This document shows, piece by piece, positions 47,361 to 64,000 of a stretch of 64,000 nt of DNA; the stretch's first letter is position 1; every line of letters begins with the position of its first letter. Below the pieces are notes generated by a model. That model searched no databases. It saw only the letters and a list, made by a program, of their open reading frames with translations, and was not told the DNA's origin. The position numbers and the translations under genes are program-made. The DNA is from Amycolatopsis bartoniae (GTDB taxonomy: Bacteria > Actinomycetota > Actinomycetes > Mycobacteriales > Pseudonocardiaceae): NCBI RefSeq assembly GCF_014191255.1, contig NZ_JACHWH010000003.1, positions 1 through 64,000 of the forward strand. The letters run 5' to 3'.

Positions 47361-49885
47361 TGCGAGTCCCCGTGAGCTGGCTCCTCGAGCATCTCGACGC
47401 CGGCGAGGTCGGACCGCAGGAGCTGGCCGACGCCTTCGTCCGGATCGGGATGGAGATCGAGGAGGTCCAGCCCCTCAACGTGATCAGCGGCCCCGTCGTG
47501 GTCGGCCGTGTCGCCGAGATCGAGGAGCTGACGGGCTTCAAGAAGCCCATCCGGTACTGCCGCGTCGAAACCGGCGAGGACGACCTGCCGGACGACGAAG
47601 GCGACGAGCAGAACGCGGGCCCGCACGGGCTCAAGACGCGCGGCATCGTCTGCGGCGCCACCAACTTCGCGGAGGGCGACCTCGTGGTGGTCGCGCTGCC
47701 GGGCAGCGAGCTGCCCGGCGGTTTCGCGATCGCCCAGCGCAAGACCTACGGCCGCGTCAGCGACGGCATGATCTGCTCCGCCCGCGAGCTCGGCCTCGGC
47801 GACGACCACACCGGCATCCTCGTGCTGCCGCCGTCCACGGCCTCCCCGGGTGACGACGCGCGCGCCGTGCTCGGCCTCGAGGACACCGTGCTGGACGTCG
47901 TGCCGACCCCTGACCGCGGCTACGCCCTGTCGGTGCGTGGCCTCGCGCGCGAGCTGGCCTGCGCCCTCGACGTGCCGTTCGGCGACCCCGCCGCGATCGA
48001 CCTGCCGGAGCCCGAGGGCGAGGCGTGGCCGGTGCGGATCGAGAGCGAGGACGGCTGCAAGCGGTTCGTCCTGCGCCGGGTCACCGGCCTGGACGCCACC
48101 GCACCCACCCCGTGGTGGCTGCGCCGCAGGCTGCTGCTCGCCGGGATCCGGTCCATCTCGCTCGCGGTGGACGTGACCAACTACGTGATGCTCGAACTCG
48201 GGCACCCGCTGCACGCCTTCGACTCCGCGTCGGTGAAGGGCGAGCTGGTCGTCCGCCGCGCGCGGCAGGGCGAGAAGCTGACCACCCTCGACGACGTCGA
48301 GCGGGCCCTCGACCCCGACGACGTGGTCATCGCCGACGACAGCGGCGTGATCTCGCTGGCGGGGACCATGGGCGGCGCGAGCACCGAGATCAGCCCGGAG
48401 AGCACCGACGTGCTCCTCGAAGCGGCGCACTGGGACCCGGCGTCGATCAGCCGCACCGCCCGCCGCCACAAGCTGTTCTCCGAGGCGGCGAAGCGTTTCG
48501 AGCGCTACACCGACCCTCAGCTGTGCGCGGCCGCCGTCGAGCTCGCCGCGCGCCTGCTGCGCCGGTACGGCGAGGGCAGCATCCAGCCGGGCCGCACCGA
48601 TGTCGGGCACGTGGAGCCGATGGCACCGGTCACGATGCCGATCGACCTGCCGGACCGGGTCGCCGGCGTGCGCTACGAGCGCGGCGTGACCGTGCGCAGG
48701 CTCGGCCAGATCGGCTGCAAGGTCCAGGTCAGTACCTCCGACGAGGGCGTCGCGCAGGTCACCGCCGTGCCGCCGAGCTGGCGCGGCGACCTGCTGCAGC
48801 CCGCCGACCTGGTGGAGGAGGTGCTGCGGCTGGAGGGCTACGACAGCATCCCGTCCACGCTGCCGCCCGCTCCGCCCGGCGCCGGGCTCACCGAGAGCCA
48901 GCGCCGTCGCCGGACCGTGTCGCGCGCACTGGCCGAAGCCGGGTACGTCGAGGTGCTGCCGTTCCCGTTCATGTCGGACGAGACGTGGGACGCCTTCGGC
49001 CTTGCCGGTGACGACGTGCGGCGCCACACCGTCAAGGTGCAGAACCCGCTGGAGGCCGACAAGGACCGGATGGCCACCTCGCTGCTGCCGGGCCTGCTGG
49101 AAACCCTGCAGCGCAACGTGTCCCGCGGTTTCCGCGACCTGGCGCTGTTCCACGTCGGCCAGGTGGTGCTGCCCAGCGCGGCGCCCGTCCCGATGCCCGA
49201 ACTCGGCGTCGGTGACCGGCCGGGCGACGAGGAGCTGGCCCAGCTCGAGGCCGCCGTGCCTCCGCAGCCGCTGCACGTGGCCGTGGTACTGGCCGGGCAG
49301 CGCGCCCGCTCCGGCTGGTGGGGCGAGGGCGAGCAGGCGAACTGGGCCGACGCGGTCGAGGCCGCGCGGCTCGTCGGCGCCGCCGCGGGCGTCGAGCTGC
49401 GGGTCCGGGCCGCGGATCTCGCACCGTGGCACCCCGGCCGGTGCGCCCAGCTGCGCGTGGGCGACTGGCCGGTGGGGCATGCCGGTGAGCTGCACCCCAA
49501 GGTGGTCGAGGCGCTCGGGCTGCCGAAGCGCACGGTGGCGATGGAGCTCGACCTGGACGCCATCCCGCTGCCCGAGAGCAGGCCGGCCCCGGCGGTCTCG
49601 CCGTACCCGCCGGTACTGCTGGACATCGCGCTCGTCGTGGACGCCAAGGTGCCGGCCGCCGATCTCGCCGAGGCCGTCACTGCGGGCGGCGGTGAGCTGC
49701 TGGAGGACGTCACGCTGTTCGATGCCTACACCGGTGACCAGGTGGGTGAGGGCAAGCGCTCCCTGGCCTACAAGCTGCGCTTCCGCGCGCCGGACCGGAC
49801 GCTGACCGTGGAGGAGGCGACCAAGGCGCGCGACGCCGCGGTCGCCGAGGCGGCCTCGCGGTTCGGTGCCGTCCTGCGGGGCTGA
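47360..49885 (+). CDS. pheT: Phenylalanyl-tRNA synthetase beta subunit
   Basis: The 841-aa protein starts RVPVSWLLEHLDAGEVGP, then an EMAP-like tRNA-binding domain (about 45-155), B3/B4 editing domain (about 220-370, VDVTNYVMLELGHPLHAFD), B5, a catalytic-like core and a C-terminal ferredoxin-like anticodon-binding domain (about 750-841, FDAYTGDQVGEGKRSLAYKL). Full length. GTG at 47360 is coupled to pheS. A strong hairpin follows the stop. Confidence 0.96.
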
Positions 49886-49894
49886 CGCTGCTGT

Positions 49895-49928
49895 CGCGGT
49901 GAGCCGGAGCCACCTCCGGCTCACCGCG
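49895..49928. terminator. Bidirectional hairpin terminator after pheT
   Basis: A perfect 15-bp stem, CGCGGTGAGCCGGAG with CTCCGGCTCACCGCG, and a 4-base loop. The right arm overlaps the last bases of the convergent alkylation-repair gene. Confidence 0.85.
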
Positions 49929-50619
49929 GCACGTGCTTGAGCGCTTCGCGCACCGACAGCGGCGAAAGCCCGGGATGCGTGTCGACGAAGCGCGTCACCC
50001 AGTCCGGATCGAGCCGACTGTACTGCCGCAGCGCCCACCCGATCGCCTTGCGCAGGAAGAACTCCCGCGCGTCGAGGTTCGCTTCGATCGCGAAGCTCAG
50101 CAGTGCCAGGTCGGTTTCCTCCTTCGCGCCGAGCTGGCAGATGATCGCCGTCCGGCGGCGCCACAGGTCGGTGTCGACGGCCCAGCGCCGCATGACGGGC
50201 TCCACTGTGGCCGGTTGGGCCCGCAGCAAAGGCCCGACGCGATGCGCGGCGATCTCGTCGACGAAGTCCCACCAGGCCCCAGTCACGATCATCTCTTCGT
50301 GCAACGGCAACAGGCCGGTGTCCTGCCACCGCGCGTACGGCCGGTTCCCCGTCAGGTCGATCGCGACGTAACGCTCCTCCCGGAACTCCGCCTCCCGCCA
50401 CAGCTTCTCCGCGACCGCGACGAAGGACTCCTTGTCCGGTAAGGGATGAGCGGCGAACACCCGGCGGGTCACCTGCTGCCGGACGGGTTTCGGCACGCCG
50501 TGGAACGGCATCGCCGACTTCATGTAGCGGCGCATCTCCACCGCCTTCTCCGGATCGCCTGCCGCGGCGAGGGATTCCCGGACCGCCGTCACCAGATCGT
50601 CCACAGTGTCCACCTCCAT
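49921..50619 (-). CDS. DNA alkylation repair protein (AlkD-like HEAT-repeat family)
   Basis: The 232-aa protein matches the AlkC/AlkD-like family: YMKSAMPFHGVPKPVRQQV (about 29-47), the helix-repeat body, WWDFVDEIA, and LLSFAIEANLDAREFFLRKAIGW near the end. Such HEAT-repeat glycosylases remove alkylated bases, usually 3-methyladenine. ATG at 50619; a longer upstream frame lacks conservation. Confidence 0.85.
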   Translation of the reverse strand: MEVDTVDDLVTAVRESLAAAGDPEKAVEMRRYMKSAMPFHGVPKPVRQQVTRRVFAAHPLPDKESFVAVAEKLWREAEFREERYVAIDLTGNRPYARWQDTGLLPLHEEMIVTGAWWDFVDEIAAHRVGPLLRAQPATVEPVMRRWAVDTDLWRRRTAIICQLGAKEETDLALLSFAIEANLDAREFFLRKAIGWALRQYSRLDPDWVTRFVDTHPGLSPLSVREALKHVPR

Positions 50620-50743
50620 CGGGTGACCAGGGGAAGTACCGACGAATGTCGGGTGGCGAAACCGAACGAGATCCGAAAGGTTGTACCGAAACGTTGCTCG
50701 TTTCCGTTGGATCCCAGCGGGATTGTCGACGAAAAGGACCAAA

Positions 50744-52321
50744 GTGAACAAACTCGTCTCCGCGTTCGCGGTGGCCGGCCTGCTCGCCGCCTCCGTGGTC
50801 GCGGCCGTCCCGGCGAACGCGGCTCCGGCGCTGCCGGAGTTCGACCCGGCGCCGATCACCTGGGGAACCTGCGCCTCTACCGGCCTGCAGAAGGCGGGCG
50901 CGCAGTGCGGCTTCCTCGAGGTGCCGCTCGACTACCGCGATCCGGAGGGCACCAAGATCTCGCTCGCGGTCTCGCGGGTTCGGCACACCACGGCGCAGTC
51001 GCAGGGGGTCATGCTCGTCAACCCGGGAGGCCCCGGCGGATCCGGCCTGACCCTCTCGGTGCTCGGCCGCTCGGTGCCCCACCACGCCGGGGACTCCTAC
51101 GACTGGATCGGCTTCGATCCCCGTGGCGTCGGCGCCAGCAAGCCCGCGCTGTCGTGCGACCCGGACTACTTCGGCTACAACCGGCCCGACTACGTGCCCC
51201 GCACGCCGCAGCTGGAGCAGACCTGGCTCGCTTCGTCGAAGGCGTACGCCGCGGCCTGCGCGAAGAACGGGCCACTGCTCGACCACATGAAGACCAGGGA
51301 CTCCGCGCAGGACATGGAGTCGCTGCGCAAGGCGCTCGGCGAGCAGCAGATCAACTACTACGGCTTCTCCTACGGCACCTACCTCGGCCAGGTGTACTCG
51401 ACGCTGTACCCGCAGCGGGTGCGGCGGATGGTGCTCGACAGCACCGTGGACCCGCGCAAGGTCTGGTACCGGGCCAACCTGGACCAGGACATCGCCTTCG
51501 ACCACAACATCGGGATCTACTTCGACTGGGTGGCGAAGTACGACAGCGTCTACCACCTCGGCACGTCCGGCGACGCGGTCGAGAAGCTCTGGTACGACCA
51601 GCAGCAGAAGCTCGCGCAGAGCCCCGCGGGCGGAGTGGTCGGGCCGGACGAGTGGACCGACATCTTCCTGCAGGCCGGCTACTACCGGTTCGGCTGGGAG
51701 GACATCGCGAAGGCGTTCAGCGGCTGGGTGCACGACGGCGACTGGCAGACGCTCAAGGCGCTCTACGACGACTCCGCAAGCCCGGGCGACGACAACGGGT
51801 ACGCGGTGTACGCCGCGGTGCAGTGCAGCGACGTCCAGTGGCCGCAGAGCTGGGGGAAGTGGCGCGTCGACAACTCTGCGACGTACTTCCGCGCTCCGTT
51901 CGAGACGTGGGGCAACGCCTGGTACAACGCACCCTGCCTGTTCTGGCCCGCGAAGGCGGGCGTGCCGGTGAAGATCAACGGCGCGAAGGTGCGGAGCGCC
52001 CTGCTCATCGACGAGGAGCTCGACGCCGCGACGCCGTTCGAGGGCAGCCTGCAGGTGCGCCGCCTCTACCCGAACTCGGCGCTGATCAGCGAACCCGGCG
52101 GCATGACCCACGCCGACTCGCTCTCCGGTGACGCGTGCGTGGACGACCAGGTGGCGGACTACCTGGCCACGGGCAAGCTGCCCGAGCGCAAGCCGGGCAA
52201 CGGCCCCGACACCACGTGCGACCCGCTGCCCGACCCGGTGCCCGCCGGGGCCGCGGCCAAGTCCGACACGGACGCCACGCAGCAGCCCCTTCAGCCGCTG
52301 ACGGGCCCCGCGCGGCGCTGA
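50744..52321 (+). CDS. Secreted tripeptidyl aminopeptidase (alpha/beta hydrolase, S33)
   Basis: The 525-aa protein has a signal peptide (about 1-27, ending ANAAPALP), then an alpha/beta hydrolase: oxyanion loop VNPGGPGGSGL, DPRGVGASKP, nucleophile Ser in YYGFSYGTYLGQV (about 213), acid in LLIDEELDAATP and His in GMTHADSL. The C-terminal TAP-like domain ends with a Pro/Asp-rich tail. It resembles the SlpD/E-type peptidases of Streptomyces. GTG at 50744 after AAAAGGA. Confidence 0.9.
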   Translation: MNKLVSAFAVAGLLAASVVAAVPANAAPALPEFDPAPITWGTCASTGLQKAGAQCGFLEVPLDYRDPEGTKISLAVSRVRHTTAQSQGVMLVNPGGPGGSGLTLSVLGRSVPHHAGDSYDWIGFDPRGVGASKPALSCDPDYFGYNRPDYVPRTPQLEQTWLASSKAYAAACAKNGPLLDHMKTRDSAQDMESLRKALGEQQINYYGFSYGTYLGQVYSTLYPQRVRRMVLDSTVDPRKVWYRANLDQDIAFDHNIGIYFDWVAKYDSVYHLGTSGDAVEKLWYDQQQKLAQSPAGGVVGPDEWTDIFLQAGYYRFGWEDIAKAFSGWVHDGDWQTLKALYDDSASPGDDNGYAVYAAVQCSDVQWPQSWGKWRVDNSATYFRAPFETWGNAWYNAPCLFWPAKAGVPVKINGAKVRSALLIDEELDAATPFEGSLQVRRLYPNSALISEPGGMTHADSLSGDACVDDQVADYLATGKLPERKPGNGPDTTCDPLPDPVPAGAAAKSDTDATQQPLQPLTGPARR

Positions 52322-52333
52322 TCGTCCGGCCTT

Positions 52334-52363
52334 CGCCGCCCCGGTGTGCTCGCCGGGGCGGCG
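52334..52363 (+). terminator. Hairpin terminator after the secreted peptidase
   Basis: A perfect 11-bp stem, CGCCGCCCCGG with CCGGGGCGGCG, 8-base loop, followed by TTGT; 13 bp after the stop. Confidence 0.75.
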
Positions 52364-52512
52364 TTGTCGTTCGTGGTGGTTCATGCGGCCCCCAGATGGC
52401 TCGTGGTCGTGTGCCCAGCACGGTACGAGCGGGGTACGACAGTTTCGGAACGCGACCGCCCGGAAGCCCCCGGTGACGAAAATTGTCGGAGGGTGCCGCT
52501 AGCGTCCGCGGC

Positions 52513-53001
52513 ATGAACATCATCGAAGAGCACCGGACCAAGATCCGGGCCGGCGAGAACACCTATTCCATCGAGGTCAGCGCGGTGCCGGACGGCGAGC
52601 GTCCGCAACGGCTGATCGTGAGCATCGGCGGGGCGGACCCCCAGGGCGAGTCCGTCGTGGACGGGCACCTGGAGCTCGCCCCGGCGGCCGCGGAGGCCCT
52701 GGGCTCCGTGCTGTCCGAGACGCTGCGGCACCACGCGGCGATCACCGAACCGGGAGGCCGAAGAACACGGGCACGACCCGCGAGCCAGGGGCGGCCGTGG
52801 ACGCCGAAGCAGGACGCGGACCTGGAGCGCCGCTGGATCGAACGCGTCCCGATAGCCGACATCGCGGCCGAGTTCGAGCGGTCACCGGGCGGCATCCGCG
52901 CCCGGCTGCCGAGGGTGGGCTGCGATCCCGAGCGGCCGGGGGAGTACCTGCCCGAGCCGCCGAGCCAGCGATCCGGCGGGGGAGGGTCGCCGGACTCCTG
53001 A
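52513..53001 (+). CDS. Hypothetical protein with SANT/helix-turn-helix-like C-terminus
   Basis: The 162-aa protein has no named family that I recognise. Residues about 1-80 form a small beta/alpha region (YSIEVSAVPDGERPQRLIVS). Residues about 96-140 read PWTPKQDADLERRWIERVPI ADIAAEFERSPGGIRARL, a Myb/SANT-like pattern seen at the ends of helicase-associated proteins and suggestive of DNA binding. A Gly/Ser-rich end runs into the repeat array. ATG at 52513. Confidence 0.65.
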   Translation: MNIIEEHRTKIRAGENTYSIEVSAVPDGERPQRLIVSIGGADPQGESVVDGHLELAPAAAEALGSVLSETLRHHAAITEPGGRRTRARPASQGRPWTPKQDADLERRWIERVPIADIAAEFERSPGGIRARLPRVGCDPERPGEYLPEPPSQRSGGGGSPDS

Positions 53002-53063
53002 CCGGCCTGGTGGGGGCGGCTGCGTGCCGCCCCCACCCGGGGCTGCCCTGCGACCGGACGCTC

Positions 53064-53126
53064 GCTCGGGCCGCTCGGGCCGCTCGGGCCGCTCGGGCCG
53101 CTCGGGCCGCTCGGGCTGCTCGGGCT
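53064..53126. repeat. 9-bp microsatellite GCTCGGGCC
   Basis: Five exact copies (53064-53108) followed by two GCTCGGGCT variants. The copy number could change by slippage. Confidence 0.9.
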
Positions 53127-53242
53127 GTCGGGTCCGGCGGTTGCGTGCCGCCCCACCCGGGGCTGCCCGGTGTCCGGACGCTCGCTCGGGCTGGTCGCGC
53201 TGGTCCGGCGGTCGCATCGCCCGCCCCAGTGTCGGCACGCTC

Positions 53243-53306
53243 GCTCGGCTGCTCGGCTGCTCGGCTGCTCGGCTGCTCGGCTGCTCGGCTGCTCGGCTGC
53301 TCGGCT
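53243..53306. repeat. 8-bp microsatellite GCTCGGCT, eight exact copies
   Basis: Eight perfect tandem copies with no interruption, a strong candidate for length variation between strains. 505 bp upstream of argC. Confidence 0.92.
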
Positions 53307-53715
53307 GCTCGCTGTCGGGTCCGGCGGGTTGCGTGCCGCCCCACCCGGGGCTGCCCGGTGTCCGGATGCTCGCTTGGCTCGGGTTACTTGAGCTGGTCCG
53401 GCGGTTGCACCCCCCGGGGGTGGTCCGTGTCGGCAGGTTCGCTCGGGCCGCTCAGACTGTCGGGTCCGCGGTTGCATGCCGTCCCCGAGGTGCCCCGTGA
53501 CCGGGCGCTCGGTCCGGTCACAGGGCTGGTCCGGCGGGTTGCGTGCCGCCCCCACCCGGGGGCTGCCCGGTGTCCGCACGTTCGCTCGGGCTGCTCGGGC
53601 CGGGCCGACGGCTGGGCCACGGTGTCCGCACCCTCGCACGGGCTGTCGCGTCCGGCGGCGGCCAGTACGAACCCGGCGCCCGGCACGACGACCGGCACCG
53701 GCCGCCCACCTGTGA

Positions 53716-55993
<2,278 letters not shown>

Positions 55994-55997
<4 letters not shown>

Positions 55998-56910
55998 CGC
56001 CTTCCGAAGCCCTCGTGCCGGCCGACGACCGGCTCGCCACCGCCGCCGAGAAGGCCGGCGTCCTCATCGAGGCCCTGCCGTGGCTGCAGCGCTTCCACGG
56101 CGCCACCGTCGTGGTCAAGTACGGCGGCAACGCGATGATCGACAACGAGCTCAAGCACGCGTTCGCGCAGGACATGGTGTTCCTCCGGCTCGCCGGGCTG
56201 CACCCGGTCGTGGTGCACGGCGGCGGGCCGCAGATCACCGCGATGCTGGGCCGTCTCGGCATCGAGGGTGAATTCAAGGGCGGCCTGCGCGTCACCACGC
56301 CCGAGACGATGGACGTCGTGCGCATGGTCCTGGTCGGGCAGGTCAGCCGCGAGCTGGTCGGCCTGATCAACGCGCACGGCCCCTACGCCGTCGGCATCTC
56401 CGGCGAGGACGCCCAGCTGTTCATCGCCGAGCGCAAGCAGGCGACGGTCAACGGCGAAGCGGTCGACGTCGGGCTGGTCGGCGAGGTCGCGTCGGTGAAC
56501 CCCGCCGCGGTGCTCGACATCGTCAACGCCGGGCGCATCCCCGTCGTGTCCACCGTCGCCCCGGACGTCGACGGTGTGGTGCACAACGTCAACGCCGACA
56601 CCGCCGCCGGTGCGCTCGCCGCGGCGCTGGGAGCCGAGAAGCTGGTCGTGCTCACCGACGTCGAGGGCCTGTACGCGAACTGGCCGGACCGCTCCTCGCT
56701 CGTCGACCGCATCCGCGTCGACCGGCTCGAACAGCTGCTGCCGTCACTGGCCAGCGGCATGATCCCCAAGATGGAGGCGTGCGCGAAGGCCGTCCGCGGC
56801 GGGGTCCGCGGCGCGCACGTGATCGACGGCCGCATCGCCCACTCCGTCCTGCTCGAAGTGTTCACCTCCCGCGGAATCGGCACCATGGTCCTGCCCGAAG
56901 AGGAGCCCTC

Positions 56911-56914
<4 letters not shown>
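55994..56914 (+). CDS. argB: Acetylglutamate kinase
   Basis: The 306-aa enzyme phosphorylates N-acetylglutamate and is normally inhibited by arginine. KYGGNAM (about 42-48), VVHGGGPQI (about 74-82), and [15 protein letters not shown] mark the amino-acid-kinase fold. The N-terminal helix before KYGG, present here, is the arginine-sensing feature. ATG at 55994 overlaps the argJ stop. Confidence 0.96.
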
Positions 56915-59523
<2,609 letters not shown>

Positions 59524-59551
59524 AGACTTCGAGGAACAAGGAGAACGGGCA

Positions 59552-62181
<2,630 letters not shown>

Positions 62182-62185
62182 GCCT

Positions 62186-62770
62186 GTGACGATCGACCAC
62201 CTGGTCTACGCGACACCGCACCTCGACACGACGGTGGCGGTGTTGCGTGACCAGGGCATTCCCCTCACGGCCGGTGGTCCGCACGTCGGGCGCGGCACCC
62301 GGAACTTCCTCGCGGGCCTGGGCGGTGACACGTACCTGGAGGTCATCGGCCCCGATCCGGAGCAGCCGGACCCGGCGGAGCCGCGCTCGTTCGGCATCGA
62401 CGAGCTGACCGGGCCGCGCCTGGTCACGTGGGCGGCGCGGGTCTCGGGCTTTCCGGACCCGGAGCTGCTCGGCCCGATCCCCATGTCTCGCCGCCGTCCG
62501 GACGGTGTCCTGCTCGAATGGGAGCTGGCGTTTCCGCCCGGCGGGGACGGGCTGGTGCCGTTCCTGATCGACTGGCACGACTCGCCGCATCCCGCGGAGA
62601 CGCTGGAGCACTCCGTCCGGCTGGTGTCGTTCCGCTGCGTGCATCCCTCGCCTGAGGTCATCGCGCGCGAGGTGGGGGCGCTCGGGCAGTCGCTCCGGAT
62701 CGACCGGGGCGACCGGCCCGGCCTCGAAGCCGAGCTGACCACGCGAACGGGCAGCGTGATCCTGCGATGA
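62186..62770 (+). CDS. VOC-superfamily protein, glyoxalase-like domain
   Basis: The 194-aa protein starts TIDHLVYATPHLDTTVAVLRD, with the first metal His in DHLVYA, and has a second half module ending LTTRTGSVIL. It matches the Glyoxalase_3-like family of unknown substrate. GTG at 62186 follows argH by 4 bp, and its end overlaps the glycosylase start, so it is in the same transcript. Confidence 0.8.
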   Translation: MTIDHLVYATPHLDTTVAVLRDQGIPLTAGGPHVGRGTRNFLAGLGGDTYLEVIGPDPEQPDPAEPRSFGIDELTGPRLVTWAARVSGFPDPELLGPIPMSRRRPDGVLLEWELAFPPGGDGLVPFLIDWHDSPHPAETLEHSVRLVSFRCVHPSPEVIAREVGALGQSLRIDRGDRPGLEAELTTRTGSVILR

Positions 62771-63381
62771 GGCTGTTCGAGCGCGAAGAACTCGCCGTCG
62801 ACCCCCTGGACCTGGCGCGACTGCTGCTCGGTGCGGTGATCGAGACGACGACGCCGGAGGGCACGGTCGCCGCCCGGCTCGTCGAGGTGGAGGCGTACCG
62901 CGGGCAGGACGACCCGGCGTCGCACTGCTACCGGGGACGGACCCCGCGCAACGAGGTGATGTGGGGCCCCGCCGGGCACCTGTACGTCTACTTCGTGTAC
63001 GGCATGCACTTCTGCGCGAACGTCGTCGGGTGCGAGGACGGCGAGCCGGGCGCGGTGCTGCTGCGCGCGGCCGAGGTCGTCTCGGGCGTGGACGTGGCGA
63101 AGGTGCGGCGCAAGGCCGCGCGCCGGGAGCACGAGCTCGCTCAGGGGCCTGCCCGGCTGACCTCCGCGCTGCGGATCGGTCCCGAGCACAACGGTGCGGA
63201 CCTGACCGATCCGAACTCGCCCGTGCGCCTCCTGGCGGGAGACCCCGTGGAGCGGATCCACACCGGACCGCGGGTCGGGGTGGCGGCCGCGATCGACGTC
63301 CGGTGGCGGTTCTGGATCGACTCGCCCGCGGTGTCGGCCTACCGCCGCGGCGGCCGGGCCACCCGGAACAAAGCCGGTTGA
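62767..63381 (+). CDS. DNA-3-methyladenine glycosylase (Mpg/AAG family)
   Basis: The 204-aa glycosylase has [20 protein letters not shown] (catalytic Glu/Tyr region, about 38-57), [20 protein letters not shown] and [11 protein letters not shown]. It removes alkylated purines. ATG at 62767 is coupled to the VOC gene. This pairing with argH/tyrS is common in actinobacteria. Confidence 0.92.
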   Translation: MRLFEREELAVDPLDLARLLLGAVIETTTPEGTVAARLVEVEAYRGQDDPASHCYRGRTPRNEVMWGPAGHLYVYFVYGMHFCANVVGCEDGEPGAVLLRAAEVVSGVDVAKVRRKAARREHELAQGPARLTSALRIGPEHNGADLTDPNSPVRLLAGDPVERIHTGPRVGVAAAIDVRWRFWIDSPAVSAYRRGGRATRNKAG

Positions 63382-63403
63382 CCTGGTACGGGAGTATCGA
63401 GAC

Positions 63404-64000
63404 GTGAGCGAACACATCCTCGACGAACTCTCCTGGCGCGGGCTCATCGCGCACTCCACCGACCTCGACGCGCTGCGGAAGGACCTGGACGCGGGCCCGC
63501 TCACGCTCTACGGCGGCTTCGACCCGACCGCCGACAGCCTGCACGCCGGTCACCTCGTCCAGCTGCTGACCCTGGCCCGGTTCCAGCAGGCCGGGCACCG
63601 GCCGATCGCGCTCGGCGGTGTCGCCACGGGGCAGATCGGCGACCCCCGGGACGTGGGGGAGCGCACGATGGTGAGCCCGGAGCTCACCGCGGCGCGGTTC
63701 GAGAAGATCCGGGCCCAGCTCGAGAAGTTCGTGGTGTTCGACGACTCGCCGACCGGGGCGTTGATCGAGAACAACATGAACTGGTTCAAGGACGTCTCCG
63801 CCCTGGAGTTCCTGCGTGACGTCGGCAAGCACTTCTCGCTGAACTCGATGCTCGCGCGGGACACGGTCAAACGCCGGCTCGCCTCCGACGGCATCTCCTA
63901 CACCGAGTTCAGCTACCTGCTCCTGCAGTCGTTCGACTACCTGCAGCTGTACCGGAAGTACGGGACGAAGCTGCAGATCGGCGGCAACGACCAGTGGGTG
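63404..64000 (+). CDS. tyrS: Tyrosyl-tRNA synthetase, N-terminal part
   Basis: The first 199 codons, cut by the right edge. Start GTG at 63404 with GGGAG upstream. [16 protein letters not shown] contains the class I HIGH motif as HAGH, followed by [20 protein letters not shown] at the end binds tyrosine. The KMSKS half lies outside the window. Confidence 0.95.
   Translation, partial: MSEHILDELSWRGLIAHSTDLDALRKDLDAGPLTLYGGFDPTADSLHAGHLVQLLTLARFQQAGHRPIALGGVATGQIGDPRDVGERTMVSPELTAARFEKIRAQLEKFVVFDDSPTGALIENNMNWFKDVSALEFLRDVGKHFSLNSMLARDTVKRRLASDGISYTEFSYLLLQSFDYLQLYRKYGTKLQIGGNDQWV

Overview
The window is high-GC, gene-dense actinobacterial chromosome. GTG and TTG starts are frequent, neighbouring genes often overlap by ATGA, and the gene content (deazaflavin-type oxidoreductase, MmpS, geosmin synthase, DUF1844-infC, argCJBDFRGH) fits a filamentous actinomycete. 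I infer Pseudonocardiaceae, Amycolatopsis-like, from overall style only. No tRNA, rRNA, insertion sequence, prophage or CRISPR array was seen.

Layout. 1-264: partial VOC-domain gene. 265-859: tandem GC-rich repeat array. 860-5844 (minus): an operon with a membrane-anchored alpha/beta hydrolase fused to an ABC ATPase, an ABC permease and a deazaflavin-type oxidoreductase; a 51-bp (17-codon) repeat array is wedged between ATPase and permease. 5957-9552: Mn-sensing yybP-ykoY riboswitch, TerC/Alx-type membrane protein, S9 peptidase, GNAT. 9534-10849 (minus): RES toxin and its Xre/DUF2384-like antitoxin. 10876-18480: sugar regulon (RbsABC-type importer, LacI repressor, fucose-isomerase-like enzyme, FGGY kinase) with palindromic operators before both operons. 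18638-26036: MmpS-like protein, FetB-like permease, DinB-like protein, a broken hydrolase, geosmin synthase, RNase HI, a broken Nudix gene and an MBL hydrolase. 26140-31402: acyltransferase, uvrA, a lipoprotein and an SRPBCC protein. 31452-35195: dicarboxylate carrier divergent from a CitA/CitB-type two-component system. 35213-42788: YbjQ, phosphoesterase and a D-amino-acid utilisation cluster (deaminase, N-acyl-D-amino-acid deacylase, GntP transporter, lactonase, IclR, RidA) around an IclR-type palindrome.

42833-49885 is a translation block: DUF1844, infC (ATC start), rpmI, rplT, an rRNA methyltransferase carrying a roughly 215-residue Pro/Gly/Ser insertion, pheS and pheT. 49921-53001: DNA-alkylation-repair protein, secreted tripeptidyl-aminopeptidase and a putative DNA-binding protein. 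53002-53760 is a third repeat array with 8-bp and 9-bp microsatellites. 53812-62181 is the complete arginine operon argCJBDFRGH, probably read as a leaderless message from a promoter overlapped by an ARG-box-like site. The window ends with a VOC protein, 3-methyladenine glycosylase and the start of tyrS.

The most unusual signals are: (1) repeat arrays at three gene boundaries plus an in-frame array inside an rRNA methyltransferase; (2) a dispersed palindrome GTCCAnnnTGGAC, far commoner than base composition predicts, that sits inside genes and forces rare codons; (3) the hydrolase-ABC fusion with its coupled repeat ORF; (4) a riboswitch whose Shine-Dalgarno switch can be read directly from the sequence.
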